A stretch of DNA of 61,695 bases from CAYLUN01 sp964386865 (GCA_964386865.1 CAYLUN010000029.1:1-61695), one strand, 5' to 3'; counted from the first letter of the stretch, positions 16,547-26,512 are shown. Notes: generated by a model from the letters alone, not told the origin. Numbers and translations are program-made.

Positions 16547-19500
16547 ATGAACCTATTACGCGCCTTGACGTCCCGCTCACCCGCCTCGCACTCCGGCAAG
16601 ATGCCAGCCGGCTCCGACTCCCAGTACGCCGTACACATCCGGCTCTACAGCGCGCACAACTCGGAGCTGTGGCTGATGGCCGCCGTGGCCGCGCTCACGG
16701 GCTTCGTCTTCATGCTGACGCTCTCGCCCGGCGTGTGCCCAGGCACCTCAGCAACCGCAACTGCCCGCGCCCTAGGCCTGCTCGCCCCCTCGGCGGCCGT
16801 TCACCCGCTCTGGCTGCTCGCCGCCCGAGCCGTCGCCGCCGTCCCACTGTTCGACGTGGTTCCGCGCCTCAACGCCTTCTCGGCCTTGTGCGGCTGCCTG
16901 ACCGCCGCCCTGCTGTTCCGAATCACCAAGCGGATGCTCTTCGAACTCATCCGCGACCCCCCCGCCATCCGCCTGGAGCCGGCCGCCGATGAAGCGTCGA
17001 AAGAGGAGGCCCACGACGCGCCGGACGCCGCCGCCGACAACCTCAACGCCCAGCTGATCGCAAGCCTCGGCGGCCTCGTCGCGGCCCTCGGCTTCGCCTT
17101 CTCGGCCCCGTTCTGGATCGCCTCCTCCGTCCTGCACGCGGGCACCTTCGACCTGCTGCTGCTCCTGGTCGCGATCGACCAGCTGGCGCGTTACCACTAC
17201 ACGAGCAGCACGAACGCCTGCATGGCGGCCGTCTTTCTGCTCGGCCTCGGCCTCGTCGAGTCCGTCGCCTTCGTCAGCCTCGCGCCGCTGGCGATCGGGC
17301 TGATCCTGCTGACGGCCATCCGGTCCGGCCAGATTTCGGAGTCCTTCCTGCTGTTCGTGCTCGCGACCGGCCTCACGGGCGCCGCCGTCAACACAGCCCT
17401 GCTGGTGCTCCTGTCCGACCTGGGCCCAGCCTCCTCCGCGAGCCAGGTCGCCGCGCTGCTCGCCGTCGCCATGCGGACGCACCTGAGCGACCTTCTGTCG
17501 GCGCTGCCCCGCACGGGCTGGGTGCTCGTGATCGCGCAAACCGTCCTCCCGCCGCTGGTTGCGTTCACGGGCGTCTACCGCTTCTCGCCCCTGCAAGACG
17601 ACCCCACCCGCAGGAAATGGGTCATCGGCAACATCCTTCTCACGGCCTTCTCCGTCGCCTGCCTGATCAACGCCCCCTACACCGCGTGGGCACTCATGCG
17701 CGACGCCAACGCCCTGCCGATTATCCCCGCACTGGCCATCGCCGTGTCGGCCGGCGCGCTGTTCGCTTACTGGAGCCTCCTCGCCACCGAACATCGCTAC
17801 GACGCCGACGCGTGCCACATCGAAGCGTCACTGTGCACGCGCCTCCTGGGCTTCGGCCTGTGCGGCCTCCTCGGGCTGATGACCATCAGGGCTCTCCACA
17901 CCAACTTCGATGACGCCGACGGACGCCAGGCCGCGTTTGCCGACCGCATCGCCGACGCCCTGCTGGCCCAGACCGGCTCCGCCCGCTGCCTGCTCACCGA
18001 CAGCACGCTCGACATGAATGTGCTCGTGCGCGACCACCTGGCCGGACGAAAACGCGTCATCCTCTCGGTTCCGGCAGACTCCGCGCAGTCACCCGCACCC
18101 GCCCAGGCCTTCGTCGAACGCTGGCTTCACTCCGCCCCCCATCAGGCCCAGCAGGTCGCCTCGGTCGCCAGCGCCAACGTGTGGCTTCGCGCCGGCCTCA
18201 ACCCAGTCCCCATGGGCTTGGTCTATACGGGCGCCGCAGACCTTAGTGCCCTCTCCTGCGAAAGCCTGCTCGCCACCAACAGGCTGTTCTGGAGGGAGGC
18301 GGACACGCTCTTGGCCGATGCCCCGGCCATGCGCCCGGACCTCAGGCGCGTGCAGGCCCGCTTGCGCGAACAGCTCAGCCGCGCGGCAAACGACTTCGGC
18401 GTGCTCGCCGAGCGGCTGGGCGACTCGCGCGCCGCCGACGAAGCCTATGGGCAGGCGCTCCGCCTCAACCCCAGCAACCCCTGCGCCAGCCTCAACCGCT
18501 ACGGCTTGCGCCTGCGCCGCGCGAACCCCGCCGAGTGCGTCGGAGGCCTCGCGGGCCTCGCCACCCAGCCCGGCTTTCTGGAGATGCTGGACAGCACGCT
18601 GGCCACCTCCGGCCTGCTGGCCCTTCAGGAGGCCGACGTCCTGATACCCGCCATCCTGCGCGAATACACCGCCGGCAAGCAACCCCCGGAGCAGCTGACC
18701 CACCTGCTGGAGAAGTGGCTGACCGTGTGTCGCCCCACCCCCCCAGCCCCAACCGCGCCCAACCCGTCGGCCGACCCTGCCGTGCCGGCCACCACCTCAT
18801 CGCCCGCCGACAGCCGGATCGCCCAGGCGATCGCGATGCGCCTCAAAGGCAAGAGCGCGGCGGCCGAGCGCATGTTGCGCTTGGTCGTCAAAGACAAGCC
18901 CGGCAATCTCTCCGCCTGGTCGCTGCTGGCCGAGATTCTGCTCAACAGCGGCGAGCTCGGCGAAGTCGAGCGCACCGTCCTGCCCGCCATGCGACTGGCC
19001 TGCGCCCAGGGCGACGCCACCCTCGCGGATATGACCGAAGGCTGCCTACGCATGCACCCGAAAGCGCTCCGCCTGAAGGAGGCCCGCGCCTGTTTCTTAC
19101 GCGCCCTGTCAAAGGCCCCCTCCCTGTCCGCCGCCAGCGAGCTGCTGCTCCGGACAGACCAGCTGGCAGGCGACGCCGCGCAGCTTGAGGAGGATGCCCT
19201 GCTGATCGTGAAGGAGTCTCCCGGCCACGCGACCGCCAACGCGCTCCTGGGAAGCCTCCGGCTGAGCCAGCGCCGGTACGCCGACGCGGAGAAGCACCTG
19301 CGCCTGAGCCTCGCCTGTGACCCGGCCGCCGGCGCGCTGAACGACCTGGCCGAGCTGCTACGCCAGCAGGGCAAGCTCGCCGAGGCCGAGCAGCAGGCAC
19401 GCCTGGCGATCCGGCTCGCGCCCGACCTCCACCAGGCGTGGGACACCTTGGGCGGCATCCTGCTCGACGCCGGCCGCACGGAAGAGGCGATGGGGCCTTT

Positions 19501-19705
19501 GCGCTGCGCCATCGCCTTCGGCCCCACGGGCGACGTCCGGCCCCACCTCACCCTCACGCGCGTCCGCATCAAGGAGGGCCGCCTCCAAGAGGCCGGCGCG
19601 ATTCTCGACCGCGTGAGCCCCCTGCCAAGCCAGACGGCGCCGACCACGCTCCAGGAGTATGCCGCGCTTCGCAAACAGGTCGCAGACGGCCGCGCCATGC
19701 CGTGA
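16547..19705 (+). CDS. Polytopic membrane protein with C-terminal TPR array (DUF2723-like)
   Basis: A 1052-residue protein; the start has GGGGAGGA 7 nt upstream. Residues 41-430 contain about ten membrane segments. The first loop (LTLSPGVCPG ... HPLWLLAARAVAAVPLFDVVPRLNAFSALCG) resembles the DUF2723 group of mannosyltransferase-like membrane proteins, but a catalytic acidic pair is not evident. Residues about 590-1045 are tetratricopeptide repeats (DSRAADEAYGQALRLNPSNP, then ADAEKHLRLSLACDPAAGAL and AEQQARLAIRLAPDLHQAWD). A proline-rich linker lies near 725-745. It follows the PEP-CTERM gene by 74 nt. A role in surface protein or polysaccharide assembly is inference. Confidence 0.75.
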   Translation: MNLLRALTSRSPASHSGKMPAGSDSQYAVHIRLYSAHNSELWLMAAVAALTGFVFMLTLSPGVCPGTSATATARALGLLAPSAAVHPLWLLAARAVAAVPLFDVVPRLNAFSALCGCLTAALLFRITKRMLFELIRDPPAIRLEPAADEASKEEAHDAPDAAADNLNAQLIASLGGLVAALGFAFSAPFWIASSVLHAGTFDLLLLLVAIDQLARYHYTSSTNACMAAVFLLGLGLVESVAFVSLAPLAIGLILLTAIRSGQISESFLLFVLATGLTGAAVNTALLVLLSDLGPASSASQVAALLAVAMRTHLSDLLSALPRTGWVLVIAQTVLPPLVAFTGVYRFSPLQDDPTRRKWVIGNILLTAFSVACLINAPYTAWALMRDANALPIIPALAIAVSAGALFAYWSLLATEHRYDADACHIEASLCTRLLGFGLCGLLGLMTIRALHTNFDDADGRQAAFADRIADALLAQTGSARCLLTDSTLDMNVLVRDHLAGRKRVILSVPADSAQSPAPAQAFVERWLHSAPHQAQQVASVASANVWLRAGLNPVPMGLVYTGAADLSALSCESLLATNRLFWREADTLLADAPAMRPDLRRVQARLREQLSRAANDFGVLAERLGDSRAADEAYGQALRLNPSNPCASLNRYGLRLRRANPAECVGGLAGLATQPGFLEMLDSTLATSGLLALQEADVLIPAILREYTAGKQPPEQLTHLLEKWLTVCRPTPPAPTAPNPSADPAVPATTSSPADSRIAQAIAMRLKGKSAAAERMLRLVVKDKPGNLSAWSLLAEILLNSGELGEVERTVLPAMRLACAQGDATLADMTEGCLRMHPKALRLKEARACFLRALSKAPSLSAASELLLRTDQLAGDAAQLEEDALLIVKESPGHATANALLGSLRLSQRRYADAEKHLRLSLACDPAAGALNDLAELLRQQGKLAEAEQQARLAIRLAPDLHQAWDTLGGILLDAGRTEEAMGPLRCAIAFGPTGDVRPHLTLTRVRIKEGRLQEAGAILDRVSPLPSQTAPTTLQEYAALRKQVADGRAMP

Positions 19706-19737
19706 CCGAAGCGCCTGGCGGCAAGTGGAGATACTCT

Positions 19738-20106
19738 ATGCCATTCGAGACCATCTGCGTAGCTGAATCCGATCTGATTATTCACGAAGGTCACGGGAGC
19801 ATCACTTTTGCAGACATCCGGGCGCAGCTGGAAAACTGCTTTGGGGCGACCGGTTGGTCCCGCCACTCACTGTGGGACTTGAGGGATGCGAATCTGAGGA
19901 AACTGTCGGCCGAAGAGGTGCGCACGTTGGCCGAACAGGCGACGGCTTTTGCCACGATCCGGTCGGGGAAAAGGAACGCCTGGGTGGCCACTTCGCCCTG
20001 CGATTTCGGCCTCTGCCGCATGTCGGAGTTTCTTGCCGATGACGCTGGCTTGTGCCTGGGCGTGTTTCTCGATTTCGAGGCAGCGATGAACTGGATAACC
20101 CAATAG
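19738..20106 (+). CDS. Small STAS/SpoIIAA-like protein
   Basis: A 122-residue cytosolic protein starting at ATG 19738, with GGAG 8 nt upstream. Its pattern fits the SpoIIAA/STAS-like fold used in anti-sigma antagonists and in small partners of sensor kinases: beta strand ETICVAESDLIIHEGHGSIT, the helix ADIRAQLENCF, then HSLWDLRDANLRKLSAEEV, a helix AEQATAFATIRSG, WVATSPCDFGLCRMSEF and FLDFEAAMNWI. No phosphorylatable Ser in a DSxG motif is visible. It sits 73 nt before a large hybrid kinase, suggesting a shared signalling pathway (inference). Confidence 0.65.
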   Translation: MPFETICVAESDLIIHEGHGSITFADIRAQLENCFGATGWSRHSLWDLRDANLRKLSAEEVRTLAEQATAFATIRSGKRNAWVATSPCDFGLCRMSEFLADDAGLCLGVFLDFEAAMNWITQ

Positions 20107-20179
20107 CCCTCCTCGTGGCTGCAGGCGGGCGCGCCCCATAAGCTGTCGCCCGCCCGGCACCGCCGGTGTAGCCCTCCTC

Positions 20180-23100
20180 ATGCAGCACCCCAACCCTCAA
20201 CCTGCCGCGACGGACGCAGCGACGCTCTCAAGCGACGTCAACTCGTGTGACTGTCAGCTCTTGAGCAGCGTGATTGACTCGATCCAGGACGTCCTGTTTT
20301 TCAAGACTTCCAGCGGCGTCTACCTAGGCTGCAACGCCCTCTTCGCCGACTTCGTTGGACGGCCGCGCGAAGAGATCGTCGGGCACACGGACTTCGACCT
20401 GTTCGACCGCGCGGTCGCTCAGTCTTTCCGATCCTACGATGAGACAATGCTGGCCGCCCAAGAGCCGCGCCACAACGAAGAGTGGATCACCTTTCCGACG
20501 GGGAGCCCGATGCTGGTCGACACGCTCAAAGCGCCCCTCCGCAACGCGGACGGACAAATCGTCGGCCTTCTGGGCGTAAGCCGCAACATCACGGAGCGCA
20601 CGAGAATCGAGTCTGCGCTGCGCGAAAGCGAAGCGAACTTCCGAGCGTTTTTTGAGACCCTGAGCGATCTGATCGTCGTGGCCACGCGCGAGGGCCACAT
20701 ACACTTCGCCAATGCGGCACTGAAGCAGAAACTCGGCTATTCGCCAGCCGAACTCGCCGCGATGCACGTCCTCGACCTTCACCCGCCGGAGAAAAGGCAG
20801 GAGGCGACCGAGATCTTCGGAGCCATGCTCCGGGGCGAGCGCAAGACGTGCCCGCTGCCGATGCAAGCCAAGAGCGGCGCACTCCTGCCCGTGGAAACCC
20901 GCGTCTGGCTCGGCAAGTGGAATGGCTCCGACTGTATTTTCGGCCTCTGCAAAGATCTGAGCGCGGAGCAGGAGGCTTATCAGCGGTTCGAGCGCCTGTT
21001 CCGCAACAACCCCAACCCCATGGCGCTCGCCCTCTTGCCCGAGCGTCGCTTTGTCGACGTCAACGACGCCTTCCTGCGAACCCTGGGATACGCGAGAGGC
21101 GAGGTCATCGGCAGCACGCCCACCGCGCTCAAGCTCTTCGTGAACGATGAGCTTCATCAGTCCGTCTTAGCCGGGCTCCCCGCCGACGGGCGATTCAGCG
21201 ACATCGAGCTTCAGGTTCGCGGCAAGGACGGAGCCATCATCGACGGACGCTTCTCGGGTGAGATCATCGAAAGCCAAGGCCTCCGCTACGTGCTCACGGT
21301 CATGGTTGACATCAGCCAGTACAAGCGGATCACCGAGGCCCTCGACCGCGAGCGGGAGCGTCTGGAAGGCATCATCCATGCCACGCACGTCGGCACCTGG
21401 GAGTGGAACGTGCAGACCGGGGCGACCGAGTTCAACTCCCGCTGGGCAGAGATCATCGGCTATTCTCTCGCTGAGCTGGGCAAAACTTCGATCGAGACCT
21501 GGAAGCGGTTTGGACACCCCGATGATCTCAAGACTGCCGAGTCCCTTCTGAACCAGCACTTCCGCGGCGAAACCGATTACTACGAGTGCGAGCACCGGAT
21601 GCGCCACAAGGACGGCTCCTGGGTCTGGGTTCTCGACCGCGGCCGCGTCGTTTCGCGAAGCGCGGACGGCCTGCCGCTCCGGATGCTCGGCACGCACCAG
21701 GACATCACCTCGCGCAAGCGCGCCGAGTTTGAGACCGCGCGCCTCGCCGCGATCCAGCGCGAGCTGATGCAGCTGGCGACGCAGTGCGTCAACGTGGCCC
21801 TCGACCGCCAGGACGCCGCGATTAACCAGTCGCTTGCCGTGATCGGCAACATCATCTGCGCCGACCGCTCCTACCTGTTCGACTACGACTTCGGAGCCGG
21901 GCTGATGAACAACACCCACGAGTGGTGCGCCGAGGGCATCTCCCCCCAAATCCAGGATCTGAAGCAAGTCCCCCTCGCGCTCTTCCCGTCCTGGGTGGAG
22001 GCGCACCGGCGCGGCGAACTCATCCATATTCCGCAGGTCTCCGAGCTCTCTCAGGACGGCCCGCTTTGGCAGATCCTCGAGCCTCAGGGCATCCACTCCC
22101 TGATCACGCTGCCGCTCATGTCACCCAAGGGCTGCATGGGGTTCGTCGGCTTCGACGCCGTCGCGCACGAGCGCGTCTGGGGCACGGAGGAAATTTATCT
22201 CCTTCGCGTGCTAGCCGAAGTTTTTGCGAACTACAAGATGCGCCGGCACGCCGAACTCGAAACCCGGCGCCTTCAGGAGGGCCTCGAACACGCACGCGAC
22301 GAGGCTCAGGCAGCGGCCAAAGCCAAAAGCCTCTTCCTCGCGCACATGTCGCACGAGATTCGGACGCCGCTGAACGCCATCCTCGGTTATGCGCAGATCA
22401 TGTCGCATTCGTGCAGCGACTGCCCCGTCAACCAGCGGGGTATCGAAACTATCCTCACCAGCGGCGAGCATCTGTTAAACTTGCTCAACAACATCCTCTT
22501 CTCCGCGAAGAACGACAACATGGACATCGTCGTTGAAGAGACGGTCTTCGACTTCCACCGCTTGCTTCACGACACCTGCCTGCTGCTGAACGGCCAGCGC
22601 AGCGAACGGCCCATTCTCCTCTCAGCCGAGTGCTCGCCGGACGTGCCGCAGCACCTCCGCGCCGACAGCGGCAAGATCCGACAGATTCTGCTCAATCTCG
22701 CCGGCAACGCGCTCAAGTTCACCAAGCAGGGCAACATCCGCATTGCGGCCACACGCGTGCTACCCGCCGACCCGGACACTGCCGAGCGACCGGACTCCCT
22801 CGCGCTCTGCGTGACCGTCTCCGACACCGGCTGCGGCATCCCCAAAACCTTTCTGCCGCGCCTGTTCCAGCCGTTTGAGCAGGCCGAGCAAACCCAAGCA
22901 GGCGCCTCCGGCGTCGGGCTGGGGCTTCCCATCAGCCGGCGACTCGCCCGCGCCCTCGGAGGAGACATCGGCGTGTCCAGCGCCGTTGGACAAGGCAGCA
23001 CATTCCAGTTCACATTCCTCGCCCACTCCGTCGACGCGTCCCCGTTTGACGAACACCGAGAGCTTTGCACGCTGGCTGAAGGCGAGCCGCGCCGGCGCGT

Positions 23101-23731
23101 GCTCATCGTCGACGACGACGACGCGAACCGCTTCATGCTGGCAGACCTACTGCGTGGCGCCGGACTTGAGTCCAGCCCGGCTGCCGATGGCCAACAAGCG
23201 CTCGCCCTGCTCCACGCCGGGCAGGTGTTCGACGTGATCCTGATGGACAAGCGCATGCCCGGCCTGGACGGCACGGAAACCATCCGCCAGATCCGCGAGA
23301 CCCCCGATCTGGCACGCGTGCCGATCCTCCTCGTGACAGCCTCCACCCCGCCCGGAGACGCCAGCCAGATCGCAGCCGATGCGCTGGCCGACGGGTGCGT
23401 GTTCAAGCCCTTGCGCCGCTCGCAGCTGCTCAAAGCGATCGCGCGCGTCACGACCATCCGCTTCACCGACCACGGGGAGCTTGCCAAGCGGCCAGCGGAA
23501 GGCTATCCCTCCGACGGGATGCCGGAGAAACGCCAGCCCCTCCCGCCGCACCTTGTGGAGCGGCTGAAGCAAGCGATCACGATGGGCAACATGCACCTGG
23601 TGCGCGCCTGCATCGCAGACGTCAGGCCTTTGGACGCCCGCCTCGCCGCTAACCTGCTCGCGTCCGCCTCCGCTTACGATTACGAAGCGCTTCGACGCCA
23701 CTTTGCTCATGAACAAGGAGAACGCCCATGA
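20180..23731 (+). CDS. Cytosolic hybrid sensor histidine kinase (PAS x4, GAF, HisKA, ATPase, REC)
   Basis: A 1183-residue multi-domain kinase without membrane segments. Domains in order: PAS1 28-140, PAS2 148-264, PAS3 268-383, PAS4 393-514, a GAF-like domain about 525-690, HisKA with phospho-acceptor His725 in HMSHEIRTPLN, HATPase with Asn843 (N box), Asp882 (DTGCG) and GVGLGLPIS, and a receiver with Asp1023 (LMDKRMPG). The C-terminal about 90 residues are helical, perhaps a degenerate Hpt. All catalytic motifs are intact. No Shine-Dalgarno sequence precedes the ATG, so the exact start is uncertain. The gene overlaps the next one by 4 nt (ATGA), so both products should act together. Confidence 0.93.
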   Translation: MQHPNPQPAATDAATLSSDVNSCDCQLLSSVIDSIQDVLFFKTSSGVYLGCNALFADFVGRPREEIVGHTDFDLFDRAVAQSFRSYDETMLAAQEPRHNEEWITFPTGSPMLVDTLKAPLRNADGQIVGLLGVSRNITERTRIESALRESEANFRAFFETLSDLIVVATREGHIHFANAALKQKLGYSPAELAAMHVLDLHPPEKRQEATEIFGAMLRGERKTCPLPMQAKSGALLPVETRVWLGKWNGSDCIFGLCKDLSAEQEAYQRFERLFRNNPNPMALALLPERRFVDVNDAFLRTLGYARGEVIGSTPTALKLFVNDELHQSVLAGLPADGRFSDIELQVRGKDGAIIDGRFSGEIIESQGLRYVLTVMVDISQYKRITEALDRERERLEGIIHATHVGTWEWNVQTGATEFNSRWAEIIGYSLAELGKTSIETWKRFGHPDDLKTAESLLNQHFRGETDYYECEHRMRHKDGSWVWVLDRGRVVSRSADGLPLRMLGTHQDITSRKRAEFETARLAAIQRELMQLATQCVNVALDRQDAAINQSLAVIGNIICADRSYLFDYDFGAGLMNNTHEWCAEGISPQIQDLKQVPLALFPSWVEAHRRGELIHIPQVSELSQDGPLWQILEPQGIHSLITLPLMSPKGCMGFVGFDAVAHERVWGTEEIYLLRVLAEVFANYKMRRHAELETRRLQEGLEHARDEAQAAAKAKSLFLAHMSHEIRTPLNAILGYAQIMSHSCSDCPVNQRGIETILTSGEHLLNLLNNILFSAKNDNMDIVVEETVFDFHRLLHDTCLLLNGQRSERPILLSAECSPDVPQHLRADSGKIRQILLNLAGNALKFTKQGNIRIAATRVLPADPDTAERPDSLALCVTVSDTGCGIPKTFLPRLFQPFEQAEQTQAGASGVGLGLPISRRLARALGGDIGVSSAVGQGSTFQFTFLAHSVDASPFDEHRELCTLAEGEPRRRVLIVDDDDANRFMLADLLRGAGLESSPAADGQQALALLHAGQVFDVILMDKRMPGLDGTETIRQIRETPDLARVPILLVTASTPPGDASQIAADALADGCVFKPLRRSQLLKAIARVTTIRFTDHGELAKRPAEGYPSDGMPEKRQPLPPHLVERLKQAITMGNMHLVRACIADVRPLDARLAANLLASASAYDYEALRRHFAHEQGERP

Positions 23732-24864
23732 AACACGCGCCACAGACCATCATGATTGTCGACGACGAGCCCAAGAACCTCGACGTCCTAGACGCCATGC
23801 TCCGGCAGGAGGACTACGAGGTCTCCGCCTTTCCGAGCGGCGCCCTTGCGCTCGCCGCCGCGCCGATGGTCGCGCCTGACCTCGTGCTCCTGGACGTCCG
23901 CATGCCCGACATGGACGGCTATGAGGTCTGCCGCCGCCTCAAAGCGTCGGACGTGTTGAGGCATATCCCCGTCATCTTTCTAAGCGCCCTCACGGAGACC
24001 CAAGACAAAGTCCTGGCCTTTCAGGCAGGCGCGGTCGACTATATCACCAAGCCGCTCAGCGAACCCGAGGTGCTGGCACGCGTTCGCACGCATCTGGCGC
24101 TGCGCCATCATCAGTTCTTTTTGGAACGCCTCGTACTCCAGCGCACGCTCGCACTAGAGACCGCCCACCGGCGGCTCCGTGTCTTGGACGAAGCTAAGAC
24201 CCACTGGATCCACATGCTCGCACACGAGTTGCGCACGCCGCTGACCGGCGTCTTCTGCATCGCGGACACGCTCTTTCTCTCGCTTCCACCCGGCAGCGGC
24301 GCCCTTGCGATGCGCGACGACTACGACTGGTCCTGCGGGCGCGTCCGCAAACTCATCGACGACGCCACCACGCTGGCCACCATCGACGTCGCTAGCAACA
24401 CCTTCGAAACCGAGAATGTGGACGTTATCGAAGCCCTCCACGCCGCCGTCTCGACAGCCCGCCGCCGCATGACGGATGTGTCCTTCGATAGTCCCGCAAG
24501 CCAGGATGACGCCCTCCTGACCCCGGCGTCCTCCTATCTGCTCAAGCGGGCCTTTATGGACCTCCTGAGCACCGCCGCCTGCTGCGCTCCAGCTGGCGGA
24601 CACGTGTCGGTGGCCGTCCGGCCGGAAGAGGACATGTCCATCGTCGAGATCAAGACCACCGGCCAGAGTCTCCCTCCCGAGGACCTCGCAACCTTCTTCG
24701 ACATCGGAGGCCAGCGCACCTTGCTGAAAGGCGGAGCAGACTACGGCCTCGGGCCCGCGCTCGCCTTTCGCATCCTCCAGCTCTTCGACGCCTCCGCCAC
24801 CGTCAGGAACGGCGCTGACAATGGGATCGCCATCGACGTGCGAATGCCCCTCACTCCAGCGTGA
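23728..24864 (+). CDS. Receiver protein with degenerate histidine kinase domain
   Basis: A 378-residue protein with an intact receiver domain (IVDDEPKN, phospho-acceptor Asp56 in LLDVRMPDMDG, Lys108). A HisKA helix follows with His166 in LAHELRTPLTG. The ATPase domain is decayed: the N-box Asn is replaced (LLSTAACC, Thr282), the DXGXG motif reads KTTGQS (309-314), and only GLGPALA (340-346) of the G2 box survives. It probably cannot bind ATP and may work as a phospho-acceptor or dimer partner for the upstream hybrid kinase, with which it is translationally coupled. Its 3' end overlaps the convergent SBP-OmpA gene by 14 bp. Confidence 0.85.
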   Translation: MKHAPQTIMIVDDEPKNLDVLDAMLRQEDYEVSAFPSGALALAAAPMVAPDLVLLDVRMPDMDGYEVCRRLKASDVLRHIPVIFLSALTETQDKVLAFQAGAVDYITKPLSEPEVLARVRTHLALRHHQFFLERLVLQRTLALETAHRRLRVLDEAKTHWIHMLAHELRTPLTGVFCIADTLFLSLPPGSGALAMRDDYDWSCGRVRKLIDDATTLATIDVASNTFETENVDVIEALHAAVSTARRRMTDVSFDSPASQDDALLTPASSYLLKRAFMDLLSTAACCAPAGGHVSVAVRPEEDMSIVEIKTTGQSLPPEDLATFFDIGGQRTLLKGGADYGLGPALAFRILQLFDASATVRNGADNGIAIDVRMPLTPA

Positions 24865-26437
24865 ACCACTGCACCTCGACGCGCCGGTTCTGATCCATAT
24901 CCTTGCCCAGCGGCTCGCGCCACCCGCACCCGACGATCTCGATGCGGGCCGCGTCGACCTTGTGATCCTTGACCAACTGGTCGCGCACGCCGTTCGCGCG
25001 GTCTTTGCTGAGCTGCGCGGCTTTCATCGCCATCTTCTGCAAGAAGGGCGCGCCACCCGTGGCCTCGAACTCCGCCACACGCGAGTTGTCCACATGCCCG
25101 CGCAACATCAGCGTCGAGCCCGGGCTCACCTGCAACATCTTCGCGAGATAGTCCAAATCCTCCCCGTTCTTCTTGCTGGTCATATCCAGCTTGGAGGAGT
25201 TGGGCTGATAGAGGAAGCGCACGTCCCGCGCGAGGATCGGCGTCTCCAGCGGCGTCGCGTCCGCGCTGTGAATCGGCTTGATCTGCGCCACCTCGGAGGC
25301 GAACAGGCCCGCCTTCTGGATCGCCTTCAGCCCGTCCAGCGCCAAATACCGCTCGCAGGCCACGGGCCGCGGAATGTAAGCCGACCCGTACGCCATCACC
25401 GCCAGCTCGTAAATGTAGGAGTAGCTGCCAGCCGAATCGATCGTGCCGTCGAAGAACGCGAGGTTCTCCGGCAGGTTCGCCAGGTGGACCATGGACATTT
25501 CCGCGTCCACCTCCGACTCTTCCCACCCGAAGGCTTTCGCGATCAGCTTGCGGTAGGGCGCAATCCCCGCGCGCACGCGGCTGTTGCCGTCCAGCAAGCC
25601 CTCCACCAGGCCGCGCACCACGTCCGGCTTCTCCGCCGCAAACCCTTTGTTCACGATCAGGATGTCCGCCACTAGCAGCAGGTTGCGGTTGGTCATCAGC
25701 AGCCGCGCCTTGCCCTTGGCGTCGCGGACGACCTCGTTCATTCTCGGCGCCCACGTCATACAGCCGTGCACGCGCGTGCGGCCGTCCATGACGTCGCGCA
25801 AGAAGAAGTCGGCTGCCCCGAACGCGTCCGTGCAGGCGATCACGTTCACCTTGTTCGGATCCGGCCGCGCCTTCGGCGAATCCAGCAGGTTGACGCTCAG
25901 GCCCGCCTGCTGGGCCAGATAGCGCACGAGGAAGTCCGACTCGTTGAACTGCGAATAGGCCACGGTCTTGCCCTTGAGGTCGTTGACCTGCTTGATGTCC
26001 GAGCGCACCACCAGCCCGTCCGCGCCGCGCGAGTAACCGATCAGAGCCGGCACGACCACTTGCAACTGGCTCCCGTAAAGCGGCAGCACGTCGGCCGTCG
26101 TCGCGTTCACCGCGATCTTGCCCCCGTTCACGATCGACCACGCGTCCTCTTCCGAACTGACGATCTTGACCTTGAACCCGTGTCTCTTGAAGAAGTAGGA
26201 GTCCTCGCTCGGCTCCATCCCGTTGTTCGCCACAATCAATCCGGCGTACCCCGCGTACTCGGAAATCTCCACGACGACCGTATTGTCCTTCATCTGGTAG
26301 GTCGCGGCCGGCTTGAGCGCCGGCACCGTGCGCTGCGCCTCCGCCACCTCAAGATCCGTCCGCAGCGACGACGCATCGTCCGCGCCCCACGCCAACCCCA
26401 TCATGACCGGCACGACACCGAACCAAGAATAACGCAT
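24851..26437 (-). CDS. Solute-binding protein (NMT1/SsuA-like) fused to OmpA peptidoglycan-binding domain
   Basis: A 528-residue exported protein (signal about 1-18; GAGGAGG 7 nt before ATG 26437). Residues about 45-350 look like a periplasmic substrate-binding protein of the NMT1/nitrate-sulfonate type (ISEYAGYAGLIVANNG, then DLKGKTVAYSQFNESDFLVRYL in separate strands). Residues about 405-528 are an OmpA/MotB-like domain (MLRGHVDNS, AAQLSKDRANGVRDQLV, RIEIVGCGWREPLG, QNRRVEV). The usual membrane and ATPase subunits of an importer are missing nearby, so it is more likely a sensor or scaffold than a transporter component. It is the third gene of an operon after two paralogous coiled-coil proteins. 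Confidence 0.8.
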   Translation of the reverse strand: MRYSWFGVVPVMMGLAWGADDASSLRTDLEVAEAQRTVPALKPAATYQMKDNTVVVEISEYAGYAGLIVANNGMEPSEDSYFFKRHGFKVKIVSSEEDAWSIVNGGKIAVNATTADVLPLYGSQLQVVVPALIGYSRGADGLVVRSDIKQVNDLKGKTVAYSQFNESDFLVRYLAQQAGLSVNLLDSPKARPDPNKVNVIACTDAFGAADFFLRDVMDGRTRVHGCMTWAPRMNEVVRDAKGKARLLMTNRNLLLVADILIVNKGFAAEKPDVVRGLVEGLLDGNSRVRAGIAPYRKLIAKAFGWEESEVDAEMSMVHLANLPENLAFFDGTIDSAGSYSYIYELAVMAYGSAYIPRPVACERYLALDGLKAIQKAGLFASEVAQIKPIHSADATPLETPILARDVRFLYQPNSSKLDMTSKKNGEDLDYLAKMLQVSPGSTLMLRGHVDNSRVAEFEATGGAPFLQKMAMKAAQLSKDRANGVRDQLVKDHKVDAARIEIVGCGWREPLGKDMDQNRRVEVQWFTLE

Positions 26438-26489
26438 GTTTCGCCTCCTCGCAGCCGTTCGACCCCTGTGGCCGACTCTCCAGCCGTTG

Positions 26490-26512
26490 AACCGTGAACC
26501 TCTCCAACCTTC
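26490..26512. repeat. Intergenic repeat, family C
   Basis: 23 nt, AACCGTGAACCTC then TCCAACCTTC, matching 45838-45860 at 22 of 23 positions. Both copies lie in the gap between consecutive minus-strand genes. Confidence 0.7.

Noticed and set aside
24851..26437. Calling the SBP-OmpA gene part of an ABC importer
   Set aside because: No permease or ATPase gene adjoins, and the OmpA domain is not found in ordinary importer binding proteins.
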